A stretch of 64,000 bases of DNA, taken from positions 29,132,995 through 29,196,994 of the forward strand of contig CM055096.1 of the NCBI GenBank assembly GCA_029204225.1. Reading direction: 5' to 3'. Of this stretch, positions 23,548-35,097 are shown piece after piece (positions within the stretch are counted from its first letter, which is position 1; every line of letters starts with the position of its first letter). The translations under genes were made by a program, and so were the position numbers. This stretch comes from Diphasiastrum complanatum. Lineage: Eukaryota > Streptophyta > Lycopodiopsida > Lycopodiales > Lycopodiaceae. Below the pieces are notes generated by a model. That model searched no databases. It was not told where the DNA came from and saw only the letters and a program-made list of their open reading frames with translations.

Positions 23548-24541
23548 ATTTGTTTTCAGTTAACAAGACATTTTCATCAAAAGACAATTACTAGACTAGT
23601 AGCATCTATCACTATTGGTATTTCATTATAATGTGCCTAATTTATAGTGTTACATGAATGGAGGGTCTAAATTGATTGGGGGTCCACCATTACCTAGAGG
23701 CTAGGAAATAAATGAGGCTTTTTTTCATCCTCAAATGAGTGTATTATGCAAGATAACCAAGTCACTCATGGTGTGGTGAGGGTGGTAGGTGATACCACTA
23801 TGTTTCTAGGATCATATCTACTATCGTGTCTCCAAACTGTTAGAGCTTTGAGAACCCACCACTCTCGTTGCAATGGTGGTTCAAAGTACGTTTCCTCGAT
23901 TTTTTTTATATAAATTTGATATGTTGTATTTTTCAGCCCTGAACATAGTTAGCATCCCTTATGGATGGAATCCAGAAAATATAGATCCCATGTAGATGAA
24001 ATCTTGAAAATATGGAAGCCGTTATGGATGGAATCCAGAAAAATGAGCTCTTTCTATAATATCTAATTCTCTTGTTATCTAAAGGTGTTTGTGGGCCCAT
24101 GTCATTTTCAGAATAAGATTTTCGCGACACCATTATGCTCGATAATGAGTATCTCAAGGAACATTGTCAAGTGAGTCCTCTCATCTCACCTCAGGATAAT
24201 GTCTTTAGAAGCACATGGTTTAAGCTCAAATTTCAGTGGTGTAAAAACGAAAAGTGATCAGAACGATGAGCCTGACACTGCTAAGCCTGACAAGGTTTTA
24301 TGCATGATTAGACATACGTCCCTTTATAATTACACTGTCACGCGACAAGACAAATGGACTAGTTATTATTGATGCGAGATACATGAGTACTCACCTTAAT
24401 GCCACGTGCTCAAATTTTCTTTGTATTCGGGAGGCACCTCCAAAAGCACAATGTTTTTCTAAATTTAGAATCAAGATTTTTTGTGAGCAACTAGTTTATC
24501 ATAATTTTGAAGTGGACAACCAATAAAAAGATAACAAATAG
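23548..24541. other. No gene seen; short diverged repeat
   Basis: Three copies of an ATGGATGGAATCCAGAAAA-like unit start at 23961, 23990 and 24024, spaced 29-34 bp apart. No coding sequence is recognised. Confidence 0.55.
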
Positions 24542-24722
24542 CACATGAAATTTAAAATGGAATGTGCATGTGGACATCGATGGGCTGCCACATAGCACAT
24601 GACATTTTGCGATGTGGCAGCCCATCATTCACATGAAAGTTAAAATGGAATGTGCATGCATGTGGATGGGTTGCCACATAACGCATGACATTTCGCTCGG
24701 AATGTGTGGTAGCCCATCCTTC
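24542..24722. repeat. Two-copy 88-92-bp tandem repeat with hairpin
   Basis: Both units begin ACATGAAA(T/G)TTAAAATGG. Unit 1 has a perfect 15-bp inverted repeat, GATGGGCTGCCACAT at 24579-24593 and its complement at 24612-24626. Unit 2 keeps the same hairpin with several mismatches. Confidence 0.85.
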
Positions 24723-25250
24723 ACATGAACATTCCGTAAAAAAAAATTGTAAATTTTTGTTGGTGAAAATGGGAAGATGAGAAAAAATTGCAAAAAGAAA
24801 TTTCTAGAAAAAGAAACTAAACATAAAAGTTCGGACGTGGAAAAAAAAAAACTATTTAATTTCGGATTTTTGTTTTTGCAGAAAACAAAATACGGAAAAA
24901 AAATTCCGAAAATACAAAAAAACATGAAAAGGAATCCAAAAACAAATGTTGAAGAAAAAAACCCAAATTTTTTTTGTCACGCATGTCATTACTGAAAGAA
25001 AAGCCCCTACACTGCGGCCTTCTACCCTCGAGCACCCACCTCCCAAGGCAGAAGGCCCGGAGAGCCTTCCGACTTCCAATTCCAAGTTCCCCTGCCACAT
25101 TATTTCCCTACAATGTGCCTCCAGGTTATGTGTTTGATAACTTCATAGTGACTCATGTTCAATATTGAGAATGGGTTCCATAAAAAAAAAAACTCAATAA
25201 TTTTGTTTCTAGGCATGTAAAGTTATGGAGCACGTAAATTATTCATTTAC
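24723..25250. other. No gene seen
   Basis: A-rich sequence, then unique sequence leading toward the DUF3527 gene. Short open frames here have no family features. Confidence 0.5.
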
Positions 25251-25266
25251 ATTTTCGCGCGAAAAT
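25251..25266. promoter_or_regulatory. Perfect E2F-like palindrome
   Basis: ATTTTCGCGCGAAAAT is a perfect 16-bp palindrome with the E2F-type core TTTCGCGC on both strands. It lies roughly 115 bp upstream of the likely start of the DUF3527 leader. Use by that gene is inference. Confidence 0.55.
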
Positions 25267-25379
25267 GGGGCGCCGTCAAATAATAACAATCATGAATATT
25301 AAGCACGTAATACTCGAGGAGTCCAATCGACGACACACACACAATACAACAATACAGAAAAAAAAAAAAAAAAAAAACA

Positions 25380-27308
25380 CAGTCTCCTGGTGGCGGTAAG
25401 GAAAAAGCGTGCTGTCCTTGCTGCCTGGCCCCACAGACCCTTACTGCTTGGTAATCTGTCTAGGCACTTTTTTGGCTTTGTAATCTGGCTATGGCGGAGG
25501 AGGGAGAATCCTGATCGTTCTATCTTCTGGTTGACTGACAGAGAAGTTAGGGGAATCAGGGAATCTGGATCCGGAATGGCGAGCATGGAACGATGGTCGT
25601 CGAAAATTGGCAGCCAGCGCTGATGCTGTGATGAGATGGAGGATGGAAATCGTGGAATTTGGTTGTTTTTGGTCGCAAATTGCGATTGCTGCTGAATTTT
25701 TCGCACAAGGAATTGTTCAAAGTCCTCAGAAAATGGATTGGTCAGAACTCAGAAGCTTGTAGCGTACAGATTTGGCTTATTATTGTTTCCTTGCTATTTC
25801 CGGATCCTAGAGTTCTCTATTCATTTATGTTGCGGCTTGCAGCAGAATCACAAGTGCATTGACTGAGCCTGTCAGGATGGCGATGGCGATTTATTGTAGT
25901 TGGATCTCGTGTTTATTGCTATTATTAAATTGATGAGCGAGATGTCAGCTGGGAGGAATAGTTGCTTGATGTTGATTGCACTGTAGATTCTCTGTCATTG
26001 TCAATTCAATCGAAACGACACCATGGACTTTACTGCCTTGTTTTATAACTTTTATTGATGCGTATTTCTGCCTGCGGCGTAGTGATGTTACCACTATGAT
26101 GTGTGAAATGTGGAAGGAAAATCTGGATAGGACTCATCTTATTTTGCTTTTCGGCTTTGCGGAAATTTCTGACCTGAGGGATGGTCTTTTCTGTTGGTAT
26201 AGTACTGATTTTTTTGGTCAAATCCAACCCGAGCACGCTTCATCACCCCTCCAGGCATGCGCGTTGACATACTGAGTTTTAGAAACAACGTTCGTGTTAA
26301 GTTTGATGCAGAGGACACTACAGTGAAAATTTCTGATCACATTTCGCGACAGGATCCGCTAATCCTTCTAAGCGCATCTTTGAATCATCGTTGGACAGGT
26401 CTCCTTTGGTTCCTGTTAAATGGTAGTAATTCGGGAGCTTCTTACAATTTTCTTGGGTAAAATACAATTCTTTAATATTTTTCGGATGATCTTTAGGACA
26501 CAAGCCTGCCTGCGCAGATTCACTTTAACGAAAGACACGTAATCTAAAAGCTTGATTGAAGACAATCGAAAAACAAACCTTCCCTTTGTGGAACTATCGG
26601 TCAATACATACATGTGGATAAAGATAAAGCGTATTTTATTCTACACGCAGATCTTGTGTGGTCTAGCAGTTTTCAGTTAAGTTCCTCAAATAGATTCGGT
26701 CGTTGTTGCTCTCTCAGCGATACATTCCACTAGCAACCTTTGGAAGTGAAGAATCTGGTTAACAGCGGTTCTCATTGACAAAAATCATGAAAGAACTTGA
26801 GTTTTTATGAAAACCATCATTTTCGACGGAATATCCCGATACTGAAACGCAAGCATCTCCATAATTCCTGTAAGTTTCTCATACGCAGTTGAAACTTTAT
26901 CTGAAATTCCAGTTTATTCTGGCTGAACTTTGTCAGGCTGTATTCAGTGAAATTTGTCTCTAAATTTGTAATATTTGTACATATGCATCAATCAAGAAAT
27001 TTAGTCTCTACTTTGTGTTGTATTGGTATTTGAAGATAATGTTTCGGTGCGAGTCCTTTCTTTTGGGAAATTTAGCCAGCTACATCTGTAATCCTTTTGT
27101 GATACTTTACCAGTGCAACCGAAATCTCTTTGGTACGCTCGGGCAGTGGTATGGCGCACATGAGACGACATTAAAGTCAGATGATATGGAGCAGAGCCCA
27201 AGCTTGATGCTAGTAAGGCTTCAAAGAGGTTAAATGTTCTAGTAGTGAAAAGAATTGATAGGGTGGGTACAAAGATAGCGCGTTCCTGGTTGCGATTTCC
27301 CTCCGCCC
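25380..27308 (+). other. Likely 5' leader region of the DUF3527 gene
   Basis: Sequence between the A-rich tract at 25356-25377 and the start codon has higher GC and T-rich, intron-like stretches. Several short upstream frames with ATG occur, for example at 25390. A leader interrupted by introns is likely, but I cannot place the splice sites. Without transcripts the start of transcription is unknown. Confidence 0.4.
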
Positions 27309-30300
27309 ATGAAAGCGCACAGGAAGGAACGTTTGAAAGTCGAAGTTCCCTCAATTGATGTCAAAGTGCTAAGCGAGTGCCAGCAGTTAGGCTCGAGGCA
27401 AAAAGTTGACATTGGAGCCTTTCCTATTCGAAATCTGAAACAGGATTATGACGTGATATTGCCTAATTTGGAGATGAGTTCTAGATCGACCAAAGATTCT
27501 GTCCTCTCATCAGATAATATAAAAAAGGCTAAAAGACGATCTGTCTACTCATCCAATATGACTTCCTTTAGCGAATATTCATTTCCCTCGATAAGGGTGA
27601 CTAACACCTGCGAAAAGGAGGAATTGTCATCTAAAGCGATGGCCACAATTGGAGGAATACATCCTTCATCGTCTTTCCGTAGTCCACCGCCTACAAAAGC
27701 ACCTCATTCATCACCTGTATGGCATCAACCTTTTCCGTGTTCAGGTCATACAGAGGTCGCTTCCAAAACCGAGCCATCCGAAAATTTGCATGAACATGAC
27801 GAAAGCCTGTGTGAGAATTTAATGCACGCAGATTACTTTGAGTATGATTTTGCGTGCCGTAAATGGAAAGAAATAAAAAAAGAAGGTATGATGGTTTTAG
27901 AGAACGAACACAAAGGAACAAATGAAGCTCCCTCAAGAAAAGCACAAGAAACAGTGGGAGATGATGAAGAGAACCTTGGGCGTACGAATGAGGTTACCTC
28001 TTTGATGGCAGCGTTTGCAGACGGCTGTGGAGACTTGGCTTTGCACCATAAACGCAGGATAGATGTTCTTGAGCAGCGCAGACGTCATTCATGTGATGCG
28101 GATGGAGTGTCAAAGGCACTTACCGATACCAGGCTTGATTCAGTACCTTCTGCCAAAGGCAAAATATCCGATGATCTTGCTGATTCGTTTCCGAATATCA
28201 ACAATGGATCGACAACAAGAGTGCAAAGGTGCACGTTATCGTCCTCTTCGATTGCCGACAAGTATAGGATGAACAAAAGATACTTACTTGTAAAGCCAAG
28301 TATAGAATCTGAACGAGCGTCTTTTGAAGATGTCGTCCCTGACTCGAATTCAGCCTTACGTGAGCGAGGGAATCTTGAACATCTGTTATTTGAGCATTCT
28401 GCTCTTGGAAGCACATCTCAGGAATTGCTGAGGACATCCATCAATCCTTTCAAGCTTACATCTTCCCACAACAAATGCTTACGTTCAAATTCAACAGGTT
28501 CTGCAGATTTTGGATCTTGGCAGAGAGCGAGCGAGCTAGGGAGATCTCCCTCAAAAAGCATTGTGAACAGAGTGCAATCTTTTTTCAGTGAAAGCAGAAG
28601 TTACCTAAGATTCCAAAAATCCTCTCAACAAGGACAAAGCGAGGTTGAAAAACTTCAGCATTCGGATAGCAACATTTGTAATCTGACAGGCCAAAAAAGC
28701 ATCCAGAGCAATCCACATAAGGACGTTCATCTCAAAGGTTCACAACATATCATAAGGGGCGGTGTAGCTGTAAATGATTCACAACAATGTTCAGAAGATA
28801 GGAAGTTTTTTGGAAATGAGCAGCTTTATAAAAGAGAAGATAAGAGGGAAAAGCCTGATTCGTTGTTAGGATTAAGACTGAAATACTTTGGTCAGAAAAT
28901 GTTTGCTAGAGAATCCAATATTGTTGGCAAGTCTTCACGGGGAGTGACATTGAACGCTCCTACACAAAAGTCTATCCGAGCACCAGGAAGACCACCTCTA
29001 CATGCTAACAGCTCATTTCCTAGAACTTCATTTGAATCAACCTCCAATTTATCTGAAATGAAGTGTGGCCAGTTGGACACTATTTTTGGAGACGGGACCG
29101 TTGAATACAGTTTCTGGATGGATGATTCAGAGCAGATTTTCTCCAAGGTACAGCACGAGGATTCATTCAATGTTGGTTATTTTTATAGTCAAACTTTCAC
29201 CATTTTCTCATTGAAAGGAAAGGAAAAAAGAAATAAGTGGACAAATTGGGGGCAGAGGAAACCAGCTTCAACGCTTACTACTACTATGAAGTTTACAACT
29301 TCAATCCATCATAATGATGTGAATGAGAATGGAAGATATTGTTTACAATCAGAATTTGTGGTTTACAATGCACAGAAACAAGGCAACATTGTCGACTCTG
29401 CAAATCTTGATCCCACGTTGAGCTCTTCATTGGATAAATCAGGAAGAGAATCTCCCAGCAGCTATCACAGGAGTATGACTGGTGACAGTCCACTCTTGCC
29501 AGTATCTTGTGACCTTGCCAATTATCGTTCTGTTCATGAGAGTTCAGAGTCAAATGCATCATCCACTGGTATAAATCCCTGGAATTCTACAGAAAGCAAA
29601 TTGCATAAATTCAGCATCAGCAGATTTAGCAAAAGAAGCAGTATTGAAGATCAAGTTCCTTTGAAACCCTCTGCAGAGCTAGCTGCAATTGTCATTAAAT
29701 CACCCTTAGAAATGAAAAAAGAAATGTTTATTTCTGGGGATAAGCTGCACTCAAGTCTCACATTGGATTGCAATGCATCCGTCCCTACACATCGCAGAGC
29801 TCATTCAAATTTTGCTGCTAAGTTAGTGCATACAGCAACAAAGGAAATTCAGGGTCTAATGTATCAGAGAGTACACAGCCCACTTGCAATTGCAAAGGAG
29901 AGCTACAATGTTTTGAGAAGATCAGGGAGTACCAAAGAGTCCACCTTAAATAGGTTCAATCATACAGGAGGAATTAGGCAGGATAGTCTCACAGACATAG
30001 CTGTTGAGAGTACTCTTCAATGGGACAAATGCGTTACAAGCCAATCTAACAGCAACCTCCAGCAGGAGTTTTCTGGTGCAGAAATTGCAGGTTCTAGTGT
30101 GACGATCATATTGCCAGCAGGTGAGCATGGGTGTCCAGAATATGGACAATCTGGGCCTCAGCCTCTAATAGACAGATGGAAATCTGGTGGAAAATGTGAT
30201 TGTGGAAACTGGGACCTTGGCTGTGGATTGGTTGTTCTCAATAATCGGCTTGAAAAAGATAGTCCTAGGAGAAACCAACTGGCTGGCAATCGGGATTCTG

Positions 30301-31089
30301 GTGATTACCTAGCACAAGAGAAGCCATTGGAGTTTTTTGTTCAGGTATGTCTTCTTTCCTACATCAATGAGGATAAAGTTGTGTTCTGATATTGAGTAGC
30401 TCTATGTTCAAGGACAGCATACATGGTCTTACTTTGTAACCAATACCTGGATTGTGTTAATTGTGCATCGTGTGATGTGCCCCAGGTACTACATGGATAG
30501 CTTACACAAGACACTAGCTATTTTTGCAATCTTTATTCTCATCAGTCATTTTCCCAGGCATGCCATGAACAAGTCCCTTTTTGGGATCATAATCTGGATA
30601 GAATCACCCTCACATGGGAGGCTATTGCATATGTTAACAGTGGATAGAATATACACATACATAAAGCTTATCAAATCTTACATTCCATGTTAGATGCCAT
30701 GGGGTTTTACAGTTGATAACGCGTTTCCTCTTTTCCTTTTGCAGGGAAAGGAAACAAACATGCCTACATTGATCTTGACACCAACACATGAAGGTCACTT
30801 TTCTCTTCATTTTCAATCATCAATATCATCATTGCAGGCTTTTTCTGTAGCCATAGCAATCCTACATAGCAAATTTGAACTTGCCAGGTGGACAAGCATG
30901 AAAGAAAGAATGGAGTACCTGAACAGAAAACTTATGAATGGGTCGTCACATCATTCTGAAATATGTGAATCAACTCTTCCTGCATCAAGAAGTGAAGTTC
31001 TCATTGGCCAGCCTAAGGCTCGCAGAACCGCCTCCTTTTCCCAAGGGCATCATCTTGATCCTCCTTTCTATCCCATTGAAAGGGTCTAA
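27309..31089 (+). CDS. DUF3527 domain protein (two coding exons)
   Basis: The coding exons are 27309-30344 and 30745-31089, giving 1126 residues. The intron is 400 bp, phase 0, with GTATGT donor and TTTTGCAG acceptor. The N-terminal ~580 residues are Ser-rich and low in predicted order. The DUF3527 region starts near residue 590 (DGTVEYSFWMDDSEQIFSKV). It then has TFTIFSLKGK and the conserved VTIILPAGEHG segment (about 931). Next come LIDRWKSGGKCDCGNWDLGC (about 951-972) and FFVQ. Exon 2 adds PTHEGHFSLHFQSSISSLQA. The family is plant-specific with no established biochemical role. The protein looks longer than the Arabidopsis homologues I recall. The frame is closed by a TAG at 27276-27278, so ATG 27309 is the first possible start in this exon. 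Intact frame and clean splice sites indicate a live gene. Confidence 0.9.
30345..30744 (+). other. Intron of the DUF3527 gene
   Basis: A 400-bp intron between FFVQ and GKETNMP codons. Translating through it would replace the conserved C-terminus by a short unrelated tail and a stop, which supports splicing. Confidence 0.88.
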
Positions 31090-32507
31090 GAGGTAGGGAA
31101 GCAATCCCAAGATCCACTGGTTGGACAGGGAATGGAAAGATGGTCTCCCTAATATTGTAATATATCATGTAAAAATATCCCAAGTATTGCAATGCCCGTT
31201 AAAAGGTGTCGAAAATCATAATCAAAGCTTTGCTTATGATTTGATTATGTCATATGAGTGGCTTGGCTTGTTGAGAAATTGTATTCATTATTTGCAACAA
31301 TTTCCAAGATTGTTTTATGTGAGCTCCTTTTGCAACCATAAATAGTAGCATTGATGTATGTCTCAACAAACCCCCCCAAATAGGATCAAATAAATATTGA
31401 AACTAATTAGGTATTAGTGCTTATGACCGTTTGAAGTTGTAGTTGGCACACAAGGTCATAAAATTCTCTAGGAGCTTGATGTTGATAAGAACTCTTGCAT
31501 TTTTCAAACTCGATCAAGATCTAAGTAAGTGTTTAACCGAGGCATCCCTTTTCCCTATTTTTTAAACAAAAATATCTTTCTGGCCTTTCTTTCTCACAAA
31601 ATTACAATGTGCTTAAAAAAGACATTTTGTGGTCATTGTGTATGGCATTGTACACTAGGTGCTCTTATAAGTTTGCAATTAGTAACCTTAAACTTTACTT
31701 GCTTGAGATGCCTATACATATAACATTGTTTTCAAGACAAAAAAAGACATTGTTTCTTTGCTACTTGACAACTACCTTGCAAAGGCAAGAGTATGTGATC
31801 AAATGGTTAAGTGTGTTGATTTTGGTTAGAGGGGCTCTACAAATATCGCTAAGTGTAGCTAGAACTTGACCCTCCTTGTTACACCAATTAGGAGCCCTTA
31901 TAACATAGTTTTATCTCATCTTGTTTCTCAAGGTCAAGTTTGCGATCATGAGATTTGTAAAATGTCACAATGATGCTTTATGTTAGGACGTAATATTTAC
32001 ATGCCCTTGAGAGATTAGTGAGGATTGTTTGAAGTGGCCATTCTAGGTTAGATAGCCCTCGTAGATATTTCTAGCAAGACTCCTTAGGCAAAGAGATTGA
32101 GTAGGACCAATAGAGTTCATGTATGCCTAGTGGGATTGTTCACCCAATATGGATATCAAATCCAATATGACTAATAGGAAAGTTGTAATGAGTATGCATG
32201 CACACAATAGACACTTTTTGAAAACAAATGGATATAAAAAGATGGCAAAAATGAAGCCAGACGTGATATTAAATTGCCATCAAGCATAAACCAAGGTTTC
32301 CAAGATATCTACCAATGGAAGTAGAAGTGGATATGATTATGAGAGATGAAGGATGGAGTTAGTTCTTGAGATGGCAATGCAAAGCATTTCCAAAAGGTGT
32401 AGAAGGATAACATAATGTCAAATCTTGTGGAAGATGAGGCTCATAAGTCTCCTAGAAGTGCATTCAAACTAATGGAAGTCAGGATTCACAAGCTTGATAA
32501 GAGGACT
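31090..32507. other. 3' flank of the DUF3527 gene; no gene seen
   Basis: AT-rich sequence presumably including the 3' UTR in its first few hundred bases. No other coding sequence or repeat is recognised. Confidence 0.55.
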
Positions 32508-32524
32508 TCAGTGATAACCTGTGC

Positions 32525-32536
32525 GCTCTGATACCA
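32525..32536 (-). promoter_or_regulatory. Extra primer-binding site outside the 3' LTR
   Basis: The minus strand reads TGGTATCAGAGC directly next to the LTR at 32537. About 29 bp (32508-32536) match the leader beside the other LTR, then similarity stops. A primer-binding site belongs downstream of a 5' LTR, so this LTR also once acted as a 5' LTR. Confidence 0.82.
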
Positions 32537-33352
32537 TGTCGCGGAAGCGAGGCTGTTTTCTTTTTCGTCTTCATCTTCTTATTCGCGAACAATTTTGTGT
32601 CTTTGAATTTTGTGCGAAAGTTGTTTACAGGATCCCAGACATGCAACTACACATCACAAAACACATTCTATTCTAGCAATCAAGACAAATTGATAGCACA
32701 AGACAGGGATATGCACGAAATAGAGCTACTGTATTATCAGTTTAGTTTTTAGAGCGAGATCGTCAGTGTCTCGCTCGTTGGCAGAATGACATTCTGCTCT
32801 TTCGCTATGTTCTGCTCGTTGGCAGACTTTCATGCACAACTATAGTTTCTAGTATTCTTCTTTTTGCTCTACTCGCTACCTCTCTCTCTTTGTCTCTTAC
32901 AGGTCTTTTTTTTCATTCTATTTTTATGATTCAGAGAGGATCGCTTATATACCTCCATAATGTGGAGTTTACAAGATGGCTAAACGTAGAATCACAAGAC
33001 TAGTTAACGCAAATCAACTAGTTAGTTAGTGTCTGTTGTTGCCATTTGTTTCAGCTGGGCGTGAAGTCTTTGACTCCAAGCCCGTTGAGCTGCCAACTGG
33101 CTGCGCGAAAGATTCCTCTTCGTTTGTTTCGTAATCTCCCATTTGCTTTTGTTCTTTTTGTCTCTTTCGTAGTTTTTCGTTTTGCACCCTTTTGCGGTTT
33201 GCGGTCCTGGAGGTGTATTTACGATTCACGAATGATTCGCGAATTGTTCGTGCTTCAAGTCAAGGCACGTTGATTGTCGCGAATTGTTCTCGTTTGACCA
33301 TCGCTTCATGTTCGTGCTATGACAAAGTTGCAAGAGTTCACCATTTCTGACA
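32537..33352 (-). mobile_element. 3' LTR of the 5.8-kb copia element
   Basis: It begins TGTCGCGGAAGCGAGG and ends CATTTCTGACA on the plus strand, 816 bp. It matches 37819-38353 closely at both ends. It contains TCGCGAATTGTTC-type motifs near 33235 and 33277. The adjacent purine tract (AAGAGGGAG on the minus strand) is the expected polypurine primer. Confidence 0.92.
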
Positions 33353-34750
33353 CTCCCTCTTGAACTTTGCAGCTTTGTACATTTAATCCAATTGTCTTTC
33401 TTTGCTTGGCAAAGAGTGGCTTGTCGAGTGGTTTCGTGAGCAGATCTGCAATCATATTTTTTGATTTTATATACTGGACCTGGAGCTCTCCTTTCGAGAT
33501 CAAATCTCGAATGTGATGGTACTTCAGATGTATGTGCTTTGTCTTTGAATGGAAAACAGGATCCTGGGACAGATAGATGGCACTTTGAGAGTGCATCATC
33601 ATCGTGCTTGGCCCCTCTCGTGGTATCCCGATTGCCTCCAGCATCATCTGTAGCCACACTACCTCATTCGCGACCTTTGAAGCTACGACATATTCAGCTT
33701 CGCAAGAGGATTGAGCCACCAAAGTTTGCTTTTTGCATATCCAGCTGATTGTAGCTCCGCACACTATTGTATATCCTCCAGTAATGGACTTGTTGTCATC
33801 TTTGCAGCTCGCCCAGCTTGCATCACTGTAGTGGTGCAGTTTGAATCCTTTTTTTTCATTTTTAGCTCTATAGGTTAATCCCACATTCTGGGTACCTTTC
33901 AGATAATGTAGGATTCATTTTGCCATTTGCCAATGTGCCATGCCAGGATTGGAAGAGAATTGGCTCAAGGCATAAACAGAGAAAGCCAGATCGGGCCTAG
34001 TTCAAATTGTCAAGTACATCAGACTACTGATTAAGTTCTGGTAGGGTATACTTGCCATCCTCTGTTCTTCTTCTTTTGTTTTTGGACAATCCTGCTTCTT
34101 GAGCTTGGCTCCAACTATCATTGGTGTGGTCTTTTCTTTGAAGTCCATCATGTGGTACTGCTTTAGCACCTTTCTGGCATATTCTGACTGACTCAAGTGC
34201 ATTTCGCCCTTTGTTCGATCTCTTCTGATCTCCAGCCCTAGGCATTTTGTTGCTTCTCCAAAATCTGTGATTTCGTAGCTTTCAGAAATCTGACTTTTCG
34301 TGTCTTTGATCAGCATAAAGGGATTTCCTATCATCAGCAAATCATCCACGAAAATGGTTAGTATCAGAAAATCCTTTCCTACTCTCTTAATGTAGACATT
34401 GCAGTCTGTTGAGTAGGATTGAAGTCTAGAGACTTCAAAAGACCATCAAGCTTTTTATATTAGGGTGATGCATGTTTTAGACCGTAGATGCATCTCTGCA
34501 ATCGACATACATATTGTCTGTTGTCGGGGTCTTCATAGCCTTCAGGTTGCTTCATGAAGATTTCCTCCTCTAGATCTCCATGGAGAAAGGTTGTCTTCAC
34601 GTCAATCTGGTGAATTTCCAGATTGTACTGTGTGGCATATGCAAGGAGTAGTCTTATGCTTGTCATCTTGACCATGGGCGAATATGTGTCAAAATAATTG
34701 ACACCATATCTCTGCGTGTAGCCCTTCCTTAGAGGAGTTTTGAGCTCCAA
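33306..34750 (-). pseudogene. Ty1/copia reverse transcriptase-RNase H (5.8-kb element)
   Basis: From right to left: KGYTQRYGVNYFDTYSPM, IHQIDVKTTFLHGDLEEEIF, a stop after GLKHASP, then frames with IFVDDLLMIG (catalytic Asp pair), CLGLEIRRDR and SLMYLT. After another break comes an open RNase H (YSDASWASCKDDNKSITGGY, SSCEAEYVVA, MMHSQSAIYLSQ, KHIHLKYHHIRD, MIADLLTKPL). The RNase H frame runs 47 bp into the 3' LTR, which is common in this family. At least two frameshifts or stops and a MITE upstream separate it from integrase. Confidence 0.92.
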
Positions 34751-35095
34751 AAAGACTCTTTAAGAATTCGTGCAAGATGTAGTTTATATTATTAAAATAT
34801 TATAACACTAATACTTTTAACCTGCCATAACTTTTTAATTGTAGCTTAGAAGTATGTCATGTAACATATCATTGGAAGCGCTTGTCGAGCGCTTTCCAAT
34901 GCACCAAACTCCATTAAATTTGGACTTACCACTAAAATGTTATGCCATTTTTAGTGTGGAAAATGTGGACTCAAAAAGTTACGTTACGTAGATTTTAAAT
35001 TTGAGTGTTTTGATTGGTCCATGTGTAAGAACAAATTGAGAAAAAATATAAAAAAAATTTTTAACAAAAGGGCTTTTTTGGATTTAGAACTCCTC
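34732..35095. mobile_element. MITE of about 364 bp inside the copia pol gene
   Basis: The terminal inverted repeats are GAGGAGTTTTGAGCTCCAAA at the left and GAGGAGTTCTAAATCCAAAA on the complement of the right end. TA dinucleotides flank both ends (34730-34731 and 35096-35097), consistent with a Tc1/mariner-like (Stowaway type) target. The interior has a long imperfect palindrome around 34870-34901 (CATTGGAAGCGCT arms). It separates the integrase C-terminus from the RT start. A TTA/TAA Harbinger-type target is the alternative reading. Confidence 0.82.
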
Positions 35096-35097
35096 TA

